From NCBI GenBank assembly GCA_002633005.1, contig NMRA01000274.1:281741-345740 (forward strand): a stretch of DNA of 64,000 nt, read 5' to 3'. The stretch is from Phoronis australis. Lineage: Eukaryota > Phoronida > Phoronidae. The notes beneath the pieces are model-generated. The model did not search any database. It was not told where the DNA came from and saw nothing but the letters and a program-made list of their open reading frames with translations. The translations under genes and the position numbers were made by a program. Position 1 is the first letter of the stretch; each line of letters starts with the position of its first letter. Of the stretch, positions 9,312 through 24,300 are shown piece by piece.

Positions 9312-12300
9312 CTGGAAATAACAGGACAGTTTTAAGTGGTCTAATAATTAATTATTATATCAGTTTAACGTGTTACTTACACACTTCTTAGCACTCAAAT
9401 AAGCCAAAAAATTGTGAAAATCTACTATAAAATCTAGACATTTTCCAACCTGTTGGATGACAACTACAGTACAAACAATACCCAAATACACAGACACTGG
9501 GACACATAAAATGTTTTCACTATCGCTGGAGGTAATGCAAATTTGCATTTGTAGCATTTCTGTTCAGATGGACCTAAAATACACCCTGGAACAAACTTGC
9601 ACTTGTACGCAAACAGGTGCATGTGAAAGGCTTACGTAAGGTCCATCATGAAGTCTGCCGAGCTATATTGCCAAAAATAAAGGACAACCGATATCATGTC
9701 AATAACTAAAATGGCCACCAGATGGTGTTACAGTAGTCCAATTAGTCAGATAATCAACCGCTGTGGGCACATCCCAGCCACAAACCCTTGTGTCAAGATT
9801 CATCAAAGTCTGTTTGGTGCCAGCACATCTCGGCCACACACCTCTGTGACAAATTTCGTAATGGTCTTTTGAAGTTGCATTTTGCCCTGTTTAGCTCTCA
9901 CTTAAACCATCACTTGGTAAGTGACTTAATCACAGGAAGCGGTCAGTGTTGTGTCACATGACTGAGCTATTTCTGAACGGAAGTCTATGCACGCCACTTT
10001 CGAATTTCCAGGTTGGCAAATTCCCAATAAAATCGCTAAATTTGTGATGGATTTCTGACCTGTTGAGAGTTTGGTATGAGAAAACAAGCCCAATCATGGT
10101 AAAGAAAATTTTGAGACCAGTTTTAAAAGAGTAAAAGACCTAATGCAACTTTAAGCGAGTATACTGAAGGACAAGCCATCAAAAGAATCGTACGCTGACA
10201 CCATCACCAGTAGAGTTTGGGCAACTTGACAGGTTCGCGAGCCTCAAATGAACCAATGCCTTCAAAGAAACCATCCAGTTTCACCTGATGTTTTCATTCT
10301 CTGAAGACTGGGTAATCAGGCACGATATTACCCATTACAAACATGGCTCTAACACTGGGGGTGACTATAGTATTTTCAAAATTTTCCTTTGGAAAGTTCT
10401 TAAATAGTATAATTATTTGAATAGTTTGTGAAAATTTCACGTGGTTAGAGTTATGAATTTTGAAAAATTGGACAAGAAATGTTACTTTTATAACGTAAAA
10501 CTTAAAAGAAGTGCATAGCCAGTATTCTGCTTCGTTAATTCTAGTGGAAGTGCAGCATAATGGTTCAATTACCAAGAGTCATAAACCAGCAGTTGGAAAT
10601 TGACAAAAGCCAAGTGTCATCGTACAACTCTAGGCCTGAAAGGCAACGACGGAAATGGCAGACAAGTGGATAAACGGACTGATGGATGGACGGGATGCTG
10701 AATACATACCACGACAATTTTTGTGGGAGTTTAGAAACATTAGGACTGTTAGTGTAATGAAAAGAAGAGCTATGGTAATGTGAATGAGGTTGAACAGTAC
10801 CTTCTGTCTCTTGAATTTGTTTCTGTTGAAGACTTGCGGGCATGTAAGGACTGGCGCCAGCTTCTAAAGCATCGCTAACAAAGTCATCGAGAAACGACAG
10901 CGTGAAGTCAAACTGAAATCGGAACACAGCTCATCCTTCAAAACCTAGTTTAACACTATTCTAGCCAATGAGTCAAATACGGAAACGTTGTTAATTACTG
11001 CTGCTCATGTTTGCCGCTAGGGATCGCTGTAAACTATTGGCTAGGCTCACAATGGTCAAACTTGGCAATTCCACAGAACAATTTTTAAAAAGTTGAGCAA
11101 ACTGGCAATTAACTGTTGTTGCAATGACTCAAACTACAATAACTTTGGAGGAAAAAACTCAAGCAGAAAATAGGTAATATAGAAACAAAATTTAACTTTT
11201 CATTTGAGAATATAATGAAACTGATTTAAAGACGTATTTGCATGCTCCTATGCTAATGTATAGCAGGAACTAAAGGACTATGCTATTTTAACATAATCTA
11301 CACCAAATGAAGTGCAATTGCATTCAATGTCAACTTGTAAATGTGAAAAGAAAAAAGCTGCAAAGGAAAAAGCTGCAAATAGATGACCTTTGTACTCATG
11401 ACGTACCTCGCAGGCTCACATAGTCCGCATCATGCAGTGATATTACCCTTCACCACGTCACGATAATTGTAGGATATGGGTCAGTGATTTTCGGCGGATC
11501 ATTTTTGCCACAAAACTTCTTCTTAAAAACATTAGGCAATTTTTAACCTACTTAATATTTACATCGTCACTATATGTTGTGTTTCTAACAAATTTGACCA
11601 AGCAATTACAGAGATAAGGAATTAGCGTGCAAGTTCCACTTTAAGAGCATCATTTTGTAATAACGTACCTCTTTCAATAAATCACCATTAAAGTCCATAC
11701 TGGTTTTCATTTGGTCGTTTGCCCAACTGATAGCCACAACTTCGCTAATGCGATGTTTCAAGTGGGGCTCCACGCAAAGCAATGACACAGGAATCATTGC
11801 ATCACTTAAAATGTCGCTATTCTGGCACCCCACGACAAGCTTCGAGAGCGCATTCAAAATCCAGTGCTTTGTTTCATTATCTATTGCATCACTGTTCACA
11901 AATGGCACCAGAAGATAAATTAGCTTTGCAGCGACATCTGTTGGCTGGCCTTCCAATGTGGTCCAATAGTGACCAAGTACCTGAAATAATCAAATGTTTT
12001 GCAAACAAATGCAGCAAAGAATTATAGTATTTAGAATTTCAACTGTTTACTGCATCACTTATCTTCACTTGAGAATGAAACAAGTATATTTCGAAATATC
12101 ATGGGCTTTTTAATTATATCGCTAGGTCAGTTCCTTTATCTATGTTCAGTTGAGAGTAGAGTTTTGTTCAGAAGGTATGAACGTAACGGAATAAAGACTG
12201 TCAACAATGAAAAGTTTCGTGCGTTTAATCAATTCTGTATCTTTGTAAGAAAACAAAGCGTAAGCGGTGAAATAGATACGCTATTAACAGACTTCAGGGG

Positions 12301-15300
12301 TCTATTTCACGAAAAGTAACTTTTAAGACAACAGCAATTTTATTTTCTGCTCTCACTTCACAACTGTTTATACAGTCAAGTAATTATGAGCACGTGAAAG
12401 ACTAAAAATAATTTATAGAAGTTATCTCAGCTAGCAATTGTGTGTAATCTTTCAGAGAATGCAGTTTTGCTCAAGTGAGATTTAATTATCTTTCAGAAAA
12501 AGTTGTGTGGAGCATAACACTTAAGTCACCCTTCATGAGACAAGCTTGCACCACTGACAAAGACCATATTACTCGGAACATTTTTTTAATATGCACCATC
12601 AATATTCATTTTTATCACTTTAAGAAGAACAGCATGTAACTGTTAACACCTTTCAGTCAATATGATGTAATATATTTATTTTCATCAAAAATATAATACA
12701 TAGTTAAAATTTGGTATTTATTTTCATCAAAAAAAAAAATTGTAACACGTAGTTCGAATTTGGTATTTATTTTCATCAAAAATTTATAAAACATAATTCA
12801 AATTTGACTAAAAAAAACCTGTACCCATGATCCTCAAAAATTGGAAAATGTGTGACCTTCGAGAAAATTGTAGGAACTGGTATCCGCAAACAAACAACAT
12901 CAAAGTACAAATATTTCAGTAATAAATATATTAAATATTTTATCTGTCCTAATGTTCTGTGAGGGATGAAACGTAAATAAGCTGGAGAGCACCAAAGATG
13001 TTCACCACTTTTGTGGACGCGACAGTCGCAGGTGTAGGTACTGTGGACCTTGCGTCTGTCACAATGAAATCTTACCATTGTCATAAACTAGACATTTCAA
13101 ATCTGACTTCTGTAAGTCACTAACTTGCTAGTGTGCACAGAATCTGATGTAACTCAAGACAGATGGGTACAAAAATTTTTACCTCTATCAAAGACCTGAG
13201 GAATGATTGAAATCAAGTCGGGTTCATTTCAACACCGTGTAACCTACCCATGCTGAAATCTGCACAAGAACTCTTGGAGTGCTTAACCCGTGTTCTTCTA
13301 ATAATCCCAGATAGGTTTCAGCAGCAAACTTTTGACAAGTTTCATTTGGTGCTATCGACTCTGTCCCTGAAAAATCAGTTCAATAATACTGGATTGAACT
13401 GAATATTGTGATCAACAGATGTTAGTAGTAACTCCACAGAGAGGACACATGACAGCCCAAGTGTTCATAATCATTTTCAGTAAACATCTACGCACCTACA
13501 ATAGAAAGTAATTCAGTTTGGGAAAAGAAATAATTACTATAACTACCATTTTCCAATTTTCAAAGCCTTTTTACTACCTCATTTCGAATGCTCAACACTT
13601 TACAGCTATACCGCACAAATCATGATGCAAGTAAAAGTAAAAGTTTACGATAAGTCATTTTTGTGGAGAAATTTCACAAATGAAATTATTTTGCCCAGTT
13701 CACCATGTTTTGTTTTTCACAATGAATATCAAAAATCAACACATACTTCAATTTTACATCTTCCAACGACTGTAACATGAGTATAGCTTGTTTACAGTGC
13801 TTGAAATGCGAGTTAAAAAAAAATAAATTTAATTCTTCAAGTTTTTATAGACATTTCTATGCTACCACTAATATGCTTTTTATTAATTTTTAAGTGGAGT
13901 CATATCATGCTTGACTTCCACCTATTATTCATATCATTTCTCGTTATAATAAATGACACAAACCCCATCCTTCTTGATTCTGAGAACAGCAGTTAGGAAA
14001 TCCTCCTCACCAAAATTAATCATGAAATCGAAGTATAAAAAAGTTCCTCAAACACTTGACATAACTGGCACTTCTATGGTTAGATTACTGGGGCCGGCTA
14101 TCCCTTTTCTTTGCCACCTATAGGCAGGAACTGTAGGCGTGTTTTCAATTTCAATGGTTGGTTTCATTTCGTTTGGAGTAAAGACTTCCCACAATCCATT
14201 AAGGCATCCCGCAAAGCCCAACTGGGAAAAGTTCATTTAAAGCTGCTGATAATGAATAACACATATACATATGACCCACCATCTTTGATGGTCCTGATAA
14301 CAGAATGTGTGACATCGTCCGTAATACATTCTGGTGCAGTCAGAACTATAGAATTGACCATCTCCAAGTACCACTCTATAGATGTGCAAAATGTAAATGG
14401 AGTCAAGGAAAGTGGCATACAATAAAAACAAACTGTATTACTTCACAAATTTTCCTTGAACAGCTGTTCAGCGCCACCTAAAATTCACACGTGACAGAAT
14501 GCGGGCCTAAATCAACCTGTATATTTGGGAACTTGACTAATTCACAAAAAGACTCTGACATACATAGGGTTAACTTTAGAGAGAGCCATTGAGACCCAAA
14601 GTAACACAAGTCACGTAATATCCTGGTGACTCATAAAATAAACAAAACGCTTCCAAATTCTTTGTCAGAATAGCTAACGTATCTCATATATATATCTTTA
14701 GCATTGTGACAGCTCAAATATGACTTCAACTTGACCCAATTACAAACTCTTGTGAGAAAGATGGGCTGATTTGATAAAAACAAAATTCAATTTCTTGGAT
14801 TCATAGAAAATTTGTGATGTTTTGTGCGTTTCAATTATTTGAATCTGAACAACAATGGTAATTTTATGACATGACAATCACAAAGAATTCATTGAAAAAT
14901 GCCATGAAACACAAGTGTCTTCAATCCCCATCCAAATCACAGGACTCAACTGTAGGTGGCGCTAAACATTGCCTGCCAATCACTAAATGACTATCAAGTT
15001 GGAAAGAGGTTATTCACTGTTCATTGAACATGACTGAAATGAACCTTGTGGCGCAGAAATACTAGAACCTGATTGCTGTTTTCATATTTTTCACACTTCA
15101 TTTGTAACAAAAATAAATTCATGTGAATCGTTACAACACCCATTGTCAGTAGGAAACACATTGAAGAGATTGATGGTTTGTTACTGGATTAAATGAAAAC
15201 CGAGTTTTTCTTAATTTGAAACAATAGAGATATGTAAAATTGACAGAAAACTACAAACTAAAAAAGAAATACTTAACATGTAATGGCAGATGGTTTCTAT

Positions 15301-18300
15301 ATTTAGTACAGGCCACTATCTAGTACGCTCCCACCACACAACTGTTGAATTAAGGTTTAGTAAGGCAAGTAATTTTGAGTGCATCACAGCCTAGAAATAA
15401 TTTATAGAAATTATCTCAGTAACTAGCAGTCATGTGAATATTCTCAGACACTGTGCTCTTTTGCACCAGAGAGATTTGATTCATTTAGAAATAGTTGTGT
15501 GGCGTGGAAGACCAAATTTCTGTCTTAAGTCTTAGGTCACTTTCATGAAACGGACCCCTGAAATACAAACCTACTCAAACATTTCAAATAGCCAATAAGG
15601 TTGGTACAACCACAATTCTTCAGTGTCATCAGACAACACAAAAAGGATATTTTTCCGATAGCATGAGGATCTTGGTAATTAAGTCACTGCGCAGGTATTG
15701 ATCAGTGTCGCGTCTGAAGTGTTCCAGCATCTTAGAGCAGATCACTGCAACATTCAACTTGTTGGTCATCTTGCATAGTAACTCCAAGGTCTACAGAAAG
15801 AACCAAAACACGAGTTCAAGCGAAAGAAAGTTGGAAACATTTATCGGTGTCGAACTATTAACTAGAGCCTCATCTTTAATATCCTTGCAGGAAGTTTAAA
15901 TTGAGCGATTGAAATTTCAAGGAGTGAGCTTTAAACCAAATACAGCAAGACACAAAGGCACGAAGTTTTTTAGATTTGATTGTTAGCATATCCTAAGCTT
16001 GTTGAAAAGGAACTATTTTACTATTTAATATTAAATAATTACATCTGGTGAGTCAAATATCAGGCGAATTTCGTGAGCCACAATCAAATACTTACAAAAA
16101 ATTGAACGTTTTCAACCGTCATCCTCAGAATGATGGCCAAGTGGACTTGCAGTCGTGTGATGAATTTCCCGCTTTGGGCAACGTACTACGATCATAAATG
16201 TCAACAAGAGGGTACTGACTGTGATGTAGGTCAGCCAGTGACGGTCGAAAGCGTTCAATTTTTTGTAAGTACTTGATTGTGTCTCATGAAATTTGCCTGA
16301 TAATTTACTAGACAAAGTATAAAATTGCTTTGTTGTTGACATGGACCTAACTGGTGATTGGAACTAATGTATAAGATTGATAAATAAAACAAATTAAAAT
16401 GTTCAGTCACATTATTGATAGAATTAAGGGCACATTAATTTTGAGACCTGAACATTACATTGACTGGAAATTTATTCCTGGATAGTCCCAGACAAATTCA
16501 GTACTTCATTGGGATAAACCTGCAATATATAAGTCCATGTCACACCTTTCTACGGATGGTCACATCCTTGTCCTCCAGACAGTCTATCATAGTCATCTGA
16601 TGATTGACAGCGTGGGCGGGGTCTACCTCAACTATAGCCGCTAATGACTTCAGACCTGTAAGAAACAGCATGACACAGCATGTGCTACCTCTCAAGTGCC
16701 GTGAGCCATGCATAGGCAGACCCTGGGGCAACCTAGTGTATCTCCACTTGGCTGGTTGAGGGGCACATGACATAAAACAGCCCAAAACTATCAGCACGGA
16801 AGATTTTCACTACCCTGAGTGATGGTCGGTAAATTGAGAATAGAATACATTCTACCAGCTAACATGCTAAAAAGTCCATACGTTCCAGATGTAACCACCC
16901 TATATCAGTGGAATAGTAGAACGCTGGGGATTTTTTAATATATTTTACCGAGACAACTGTCTGTTAATATGCTGTAAATACCTCCTTAGAAACCTTATTG
17001 CATACTTTTTGACTGGCTTACAAGATTACTGCGTGTCCTGACTTTGGAGGCTGTAACTGAGAAAACTTTCAAGTGCTCTCATACCTGATAAATAAATTTG
17101 GCAAACAAGAGGCACAGAACGTCAGAAGTACTAACCTAGGTATCTTAAGTTGTTACTTTTCGCACGGAGAAATTTTCCGATGCACTTCGCCAGATCCTCC
17201 AACAGCTTGGGATGAGGGCAGAGGGCAGCACCAGTAAGTATACACTCCTGAACCACACCTATCATGACAGAATTGAACAACACTGGAAACAAGTGCTAGA
17301 CATTCCCACGCCATGTTTAAGGTCCAAAGATCGGTTGGCTTTGACATATTTGTTATTTTTGATTTTTATTCAATGTATTTGGTTATCTGTGATTAAAATC
17401 GTGATTGAACAATGAATTTGTTTTACTTTTCATAAAATATTATTTTTAAACTCTTTCCCTGAGGCACTCTGCATTCGCTTCATTACCCGTCTGCAGCTGT
17501 CTCCCAAACTATGCTAATCCTTTGAGATAATTAGGTTACATAACCACTTCACTGTCCCGTTGTTGTTTTCGCCACCTTGTAACGTATGCCAAATCTCCGG
17601 TTCAGTTTGCAGTTATCATTCAATTGAAGCAAACATAAAAAAGTTAAAAATCAACAGTTGATGACAGACTGACAAGACAGTCTAAGGGCAAGTCTCTGTG
17701 ATGCACTACTCACAGTAGAAAATCGCAAGTTGATATGGCCGTTACTGTTTCAAATTGGTCATAACCATTTGGCAAATATTCGTCGACATTTCCTACATCT
17801 ATTTTCAACTCTTGACACTGCTACCCAGTGGCAAAACCATGTGACAAACTCTTTGAACAAATTCCTAAAGTTCAACTAGCTTTTCTAATTTCAACAAACT
17901 TCATCTTTCATTCATAGTTTTACTAGATGAAACATGACATGGCTTAGAAAAAGTCACCTGACAAATCTCCAGATTTCATTGAGAAAAATGTGACCATATT
18001 CACTGCTGTAAAAAGCAACAGTACCTAGTGGTCGTCATGTCGAGGAATTTGCATGTCATGCCATGCAAACCCCTCAACTGTGGATTTATCCAACAAGTGT
18101 CAGTTTGAGATTGAATTCTGCGGGAGCGCATGACCCTTTTCCGGTCTTTGCAAGGTCGTGACACTATCCTGCTACTGCACAAGAACATGCATTTTTCTTT
18201 TTCCATCATTTTACATATATTTCGAAACCTGTAACCAGCATAATGCTCTGAGCGGAATGTTTTCAATCTATGGATATTTGGCAATAATCGGTAATTCTAT

Positions 18301-21300
18301 AAATACAATACCTCTCGAATAATTGTCACTGTGAGTTTTTGTTAACTGGCCAAAGTTATTTTGACAAGAAAATGACAAAAATCCCACAGTTAACTGCCAC
18401 ATTGATCACAAACAAGAAAGACACAACAGGTCTTTCGATTAACAGCATGAAACTCGTTGCCACTGGTGACCTGTTCTAGCAAGAGTGGTCTCTTTATCGC
18501 TACAACAGAAAATCAACATGATAGTGCACGTGCCAGGTAAACAAAACCGGTAATTGATGGCACGCTCTGCTGACTAAGTTAAGTATAGATAAGTACTTTG
18601 CATTCAGGATTTAGAGCTCGATATAAATAAACAATACACACTAGTGTTGGCTAACAAAGTAAATGACACACACACACGCATGCATACACAAACACTACTC
18701 TATAATTCAACTATTAAACGCAATGTTCATGGAGTACATTACTCTGTCAACCTACCAAATGTGATGTTCTGATTGATTTCACTTCTTTGCAAAACTTCTG
18801 TCAGCACAGGGTAGATTGCGTTACTTGACCTGCAATAGACAAGTTGACAGCCTTATGTTATACAAAATGTAACTGGAATTACATTTGATACAATATTTAT
18901 CAAAGAAAGCATTTACATTATCAAATGTTCTTAGATTTAATTGAGTTACTGCCATTTGAAAAACTCTACGTAAAAATAGCATGGATGAAATCATCGTAGC
19001 TCAAATTAATTGTTACCAAACTTAAGTCAGAAAATAACTTTCTGCTTGCATCAATCGTTTTATCCTTGAAAATGGTAACAGCCACAGATCAAAGAATGCA
19101 TTCACAGCAAAGCACGGTTATCTCAAATAAAATGACATTCAATAATTAACTTTCAGCAAGTTCACTAACATGTTATTTTTCACACCACAAAATGCTATAA
19201 AGGACCAATGCGGGGTCTTAAAACATTATGATGAATTAGTGCTAATAAGCTATAGATTTTTGCAGTGTATGATTACCAGGTCCCGTACTGTAGTTTGAGA
19301 TATTCAAAATTCAGTCTTTTGAAAATTATATTAACATCAACAGTCATTACGTTTTCTCTGAAAAGTTGCAAAATCTACGTTTTACTTACTTCTTAGCGGT
19401 AGTCATAATGAAGATTTGGCAAACTGCCACATTTTGCAATCACGAAATAATCAAAAGTGCGATCAAGTAACATGAGATATGGCATCTTACCTTTGATCAT
19501 TCTTTCCAAGAAGAGCGAGCATTTTCAAAATGTTGATTTGCACCCACGGCGCAGGTACGTGGTGAAACTCAAACGTTTTAGGCAACTTTCGTTCAATCAC
19601 TTGCCGTAAAATGTTGATTAGACTGGGCACGATGTCTCTGTATTTTTCTGGGTTGTCCTTTAACGCAACCAAAAATAATAATAGCTCACATGCACGTAGG
19701 GGGGTTAGGGACGGTGGAACAATACTGTCATCTTGATGCATTGTCTCATATCAGGTCTAAAGCTTGCAGACGAAAACCAGCATGAGGTCTTACAAACTTC
19801 AGGCAGATTCCTGCTGTGCAGCAACAGGTTAGCCCCAGCATGTTAAGTTGATCTAAACCTTTCGTTATCACCATGACATCAAAGGTAAAGGAAAAAATCC
19901 GCGGCTTGCTTCTTATATTAACTCACAACACAAAACCAGAGATTTTTTTGACCTTGGACCTGTTTTACCAAGGTCGTAAGCATGGTTGTAGATAACAAAG
20001 ACATAGGCATGGCTATTTACAAAGATGGTCTGCGCAGTAAAGGGGTTAAATTTCAGACTCTTAACTGCAATAATTTTCTCAAAGCCACCACTGGATCTGC
20101 CACATGGTTTGAGCTTTCTTTCTTTTCTCTTTTTCTCAATTACTCGTTCTTACATAGAATTCAATAAAACACCCAAAACACTCACCAAAAACAAATGGAG
20201 TGTTGTAAAATACCTCTCACAATCAACCACAGAAATATAGTGACGTTTTCAATAACAAACATACAACCATCTTAACTACGACCAGACCAATTCGACCATT
20301 GATAAAACATGCTCCTGGGCAACCACCATAATAAAATGCATTTTCAGTACAAATTTGTTGAACAGGTGATGCCCGGACATCTAGAAGACGCCTGGGAGGC
20401 AGCTTCATATGGCTACTGCAGGATCCCATCAACTAGGCAGCCAGCTACCCCCTGCCATCCACCAGATGTCACCCGCATCAACAAAACATCCGTAATTTGT
20501 GTTGTGCTCACTTTGATGAGTTCCATGTAGATGTGCAGTGCCACTGTCATTACTCCCGGGTCTTTATCACACAGAGCCTTCTTAAACAACTGGTGTACAT
20601 GCTGGACAAGGTTGGGTGCCCTGGTGAAGAAACGGTGTAAGCACATCACCGCTTTCTTACGGACAAGTTCCCTGCATAGAAATGAAACGAAAAATACAAA
20701 AACGTGTACGGATCCACGATTTTGTCAAGGTATTGAAGGGGTTCTGCAGGGGACACACATTTGGTCTAAAAGATTCTTCCACTTCAGCACTGTAAAAGTG
20801 ACTGGGCAGAGGATTCGGATCCCCTGCACCATCCTCTGAATTAGCACCTGAGAAAACCGTTCAATATGATAATTTATGGTGAAATATCACCAATTTACAA
20901 CACAATAAGTGAAATTTCATTTTTCACTTTTTCATAAGTAGGCAGCGTTTATTTGGTGTTACTAAAATGCCTGAAAATTTTCGTTTTCCAAATACATGCC
21001 CATGGGATTATCTACGGAAAATCCTGGTAGCAAAAAGTGTTGCCAACATACAGTTCTTAAGTATATTCACCTGTGTCTGAAAAATAATTAAATCTCCCCT
21101 GAGCAAAAATGCAGTCTTTAAGACTTTAAAAGTAACCGCTAGTTCCTGAGATAATTTCTACACATTATCTTTAGACTGTGATGCACTCATAATTAATTGA
21201 TAGTGGGAGCATAAGATCATGTTTCTATCTTAAGGCTCGAGTCCCTTTTCAGGAAACCCCTGAACAATTATTATCATACCTTGGGTGACTTAACTTTTCC

Positions 21301-24300
21301 TCCACCAGAGGGAGCATCATTGGAATCACATCGACATTGGCGAGGTGACAGAGAACAGTCAGAGCACAGCATACTTCCAAAATATTGGAACTTCGTAAGT
21401 CCTGAAAGCACGCAATATACGTCAGTTGAAAAGTAAATTTACTCTCAGTCATACACGCATAATTATTTATCAAAAAATCCTTTTTACAGCTTGGTAAAAC
21501 CATAACTTTTTATTAATATCAACTACCTTCTTAAAGTTCTCATTGAATATGAAACACCCAGGACACAAATGTAAAACTTCAAGCCATTTGTATTGTAAAA
21601 TGGCACAATGTTAATGTCACATGTCTAAATGAAATGTTCCATGTGACAGTGTAAAATGCCATTTGTCACATAAGATGCGAGCTTTTGAAAGCCAATTACA
21701 GCAAACTAAAATGTAATTTTGGCTAACTCAATATTGAAATAAAATCACAATCAAAAAGTATATCTATTGCAAAAATTTTCATATAAATTTGGAAGAAAAA
21801 TGACTTTTGAGAATGCATTACAAAGTGTCATCCAATAAATAAAAAAATTCAGCACAAGGGACTCAGTCTACACTTCATCATTTACCAAACTGACAAAAAA
21901 GTCCTAAACTATGAGCTCTGAAAAATATTTTAATGGTCATTCTTCTATCAATTCATTTATGCTAAAACTTCACATTTTCTAAATTCAACAATACTTGTCT
22001 AAACACAAGTGTATTTTTCTCCAATAGTTTAATTGATTTGACAGTTCTTGTTTCAGGTCAAATCAACACTAAAACAAATAACAATCAGTTCAGCAAACGA
22101 TGTCATATTTACGATGTCAATATGACATTGTTTGCTGAAGTGCTTGTTATTTGTTTTCTCGTGTTCGATATTCAATTTGCATGGTCTGCATCCACGGAAA
22201 CAAAAAATGTTGTGGAAATTACAGGGACATTATCAAAATGCATTTTTGGGATCACGGTCTATAAACAATAAAATCTGCAGTATTTTTGTTAATTTTCACC
22301 CTTGTCTGTCAGGCGTTCACTGAAATCATGTCTAGTGGCCTTACCAGATAAATAGACTTGTTTTAAAATACTCTGCCCATACTCATCGCAGCAAAATCCA
22401 AACTCAAACTCGTAACCGTAACAAGTCAAAACAGGTCATTGAGAACACTGCATTGGTCAATGCAGACCTGTCCATTTTTTATTAGGTCATCATTCAATAC
22501 AAACATGTCTATATTTGTTCATTAGGCCACCAGTCAATGCGGACCTGTCCATTTTTTCATTAGGTCATCAGTCAATGCTGACCTGTCCATTTTTTCAGGT
22601 TGTGTTCTGGTGTGACCTACTTTTCAGTGACTCTTGTCCAGTTCAACAAGTTCTAATTTTAGCCACTAGATGTCAGTCAAAATCAAAATTATCTTTCACT
22701 AAGCATAAAAAACCTTTACAGATTTAGATGAAAAATTTTAAGGTAATAGAACGACAAGATAGAATTAGTTATCACTAAAACTAGCTATTTGACTCTATAA
22801 AGTTTTGTGTTGAAAAGAAATTCGTCAGAGAACACCAGTTATTTGTCACAACGGAATTATACATAGTGTTAACTGCTTCTTAATAGTTAATTCTGGTTGG
22901 TGTTTGCAAAATCAGGCTCTGCATTGATGCTGAGGGCTGAATTGCCTTGCCAGCCAACATTTTAAACCTGGAGTGACAATTTTTAAACTTAACGCGCACG
23001 CCTTGCCTAAACTCGTCGCAGTAACATTCAAACTCATAACTGCGACAAATCAAAACACGTGAAGAACATTCAACTAATCTTCATATTGGCTTAGAATTTT
23101 GCACACGGTTGTAAATCACACGTGTCGCTCAACAGGTTTTTTGAAATTGGCATGCAACGTCAGTGAAAGCATTTTTTTGTGAACTTTGCCCTTAGTATAC
23201 AACTGCCCCAGTTGGATTGTGTAAGTAAACATACCTCGGCAAAGGGTTTATGGTCCTGGCTGAAAAGATAATCAATTGATTACCCCCTAAGGACCCATGA
23301 ATAGAATGATGAGCCCCCCGAATGGTCAACTACTACAGCGATCAGCTATGTCCATATTAATTATAAGGGTATTCACGACAAACCTTTTGCAACGAATTGA
23401 CAAGCAGAACACTGAGCTCGTGGTTCTCATGCAGTAACAGGCATGTTGCTAAGTAACCTGAAATAAAACATAGCACTGAAAGTCACGTCTCACCAAATCA
23501 GTCTTACCGGCATTCACTTTTAAAACAACTATAAACCAGTGTTTCGTCCAAGAATCGACTTCTATATTTAGACCACATGCTGTTATAAAATTGGTCTCAA
23601 TTTGTTCCTTACTTAGATGAGGAGTGATTTGTGAGTTTGCACATGGCTGGCAGTTTTGATTTTCCTCGAGACCATGCTGGGCATATCAAATGACACGCCA
23701 AGTCAACAGCCAACTTGTAGAGTTTGGTCTAAAACAATAATTGTCAGTTCTTTCAAAGCCCTGGCACCATCAAGAATTTCTTAAAGAAAAAAACTGAGAC
23801 CAATTCCAAGAAAGTTTTGACGTAGGTTTTTGTTGATGGCATGTATATACCCATACTGAGCGGACATCTTGTGTATTTCATGTGCCAGAAATGCTAGTTA
23901 TACACAAAGTTCCTGTTACTGAGCCAGATAAGTTTTAAATTGTTTCAAGTTGCGACAGATAATCATAAATGGTATTTCCAACCAGATCATTCAGGCCACA
24001 GGTAAGGGGAACTAGCGTCATAAAGACTCTAGTTTCCAGAGTTAGCCAACCCTTCCTATTTCAGATCAATGTCAGTCGATCTCTTAAAATGAAAAATTCT
24101 AAATGTAAAGAGTTCAAAGGGGTCTTTCGCTTTACCCAATTTCTAATTCTGATGTGCAATACCAGTTTCAAAAGGGACGAAAAGCAATTTCTTTCACTCA
24201 TGAACATTTTAAGTTGCTGGACACTTTTATGTGAAACAGTTGCATAGTGCACTGCACAGCGGTTGGAATTTCACTGCATGATGGTCGCAAAGTATTTATA

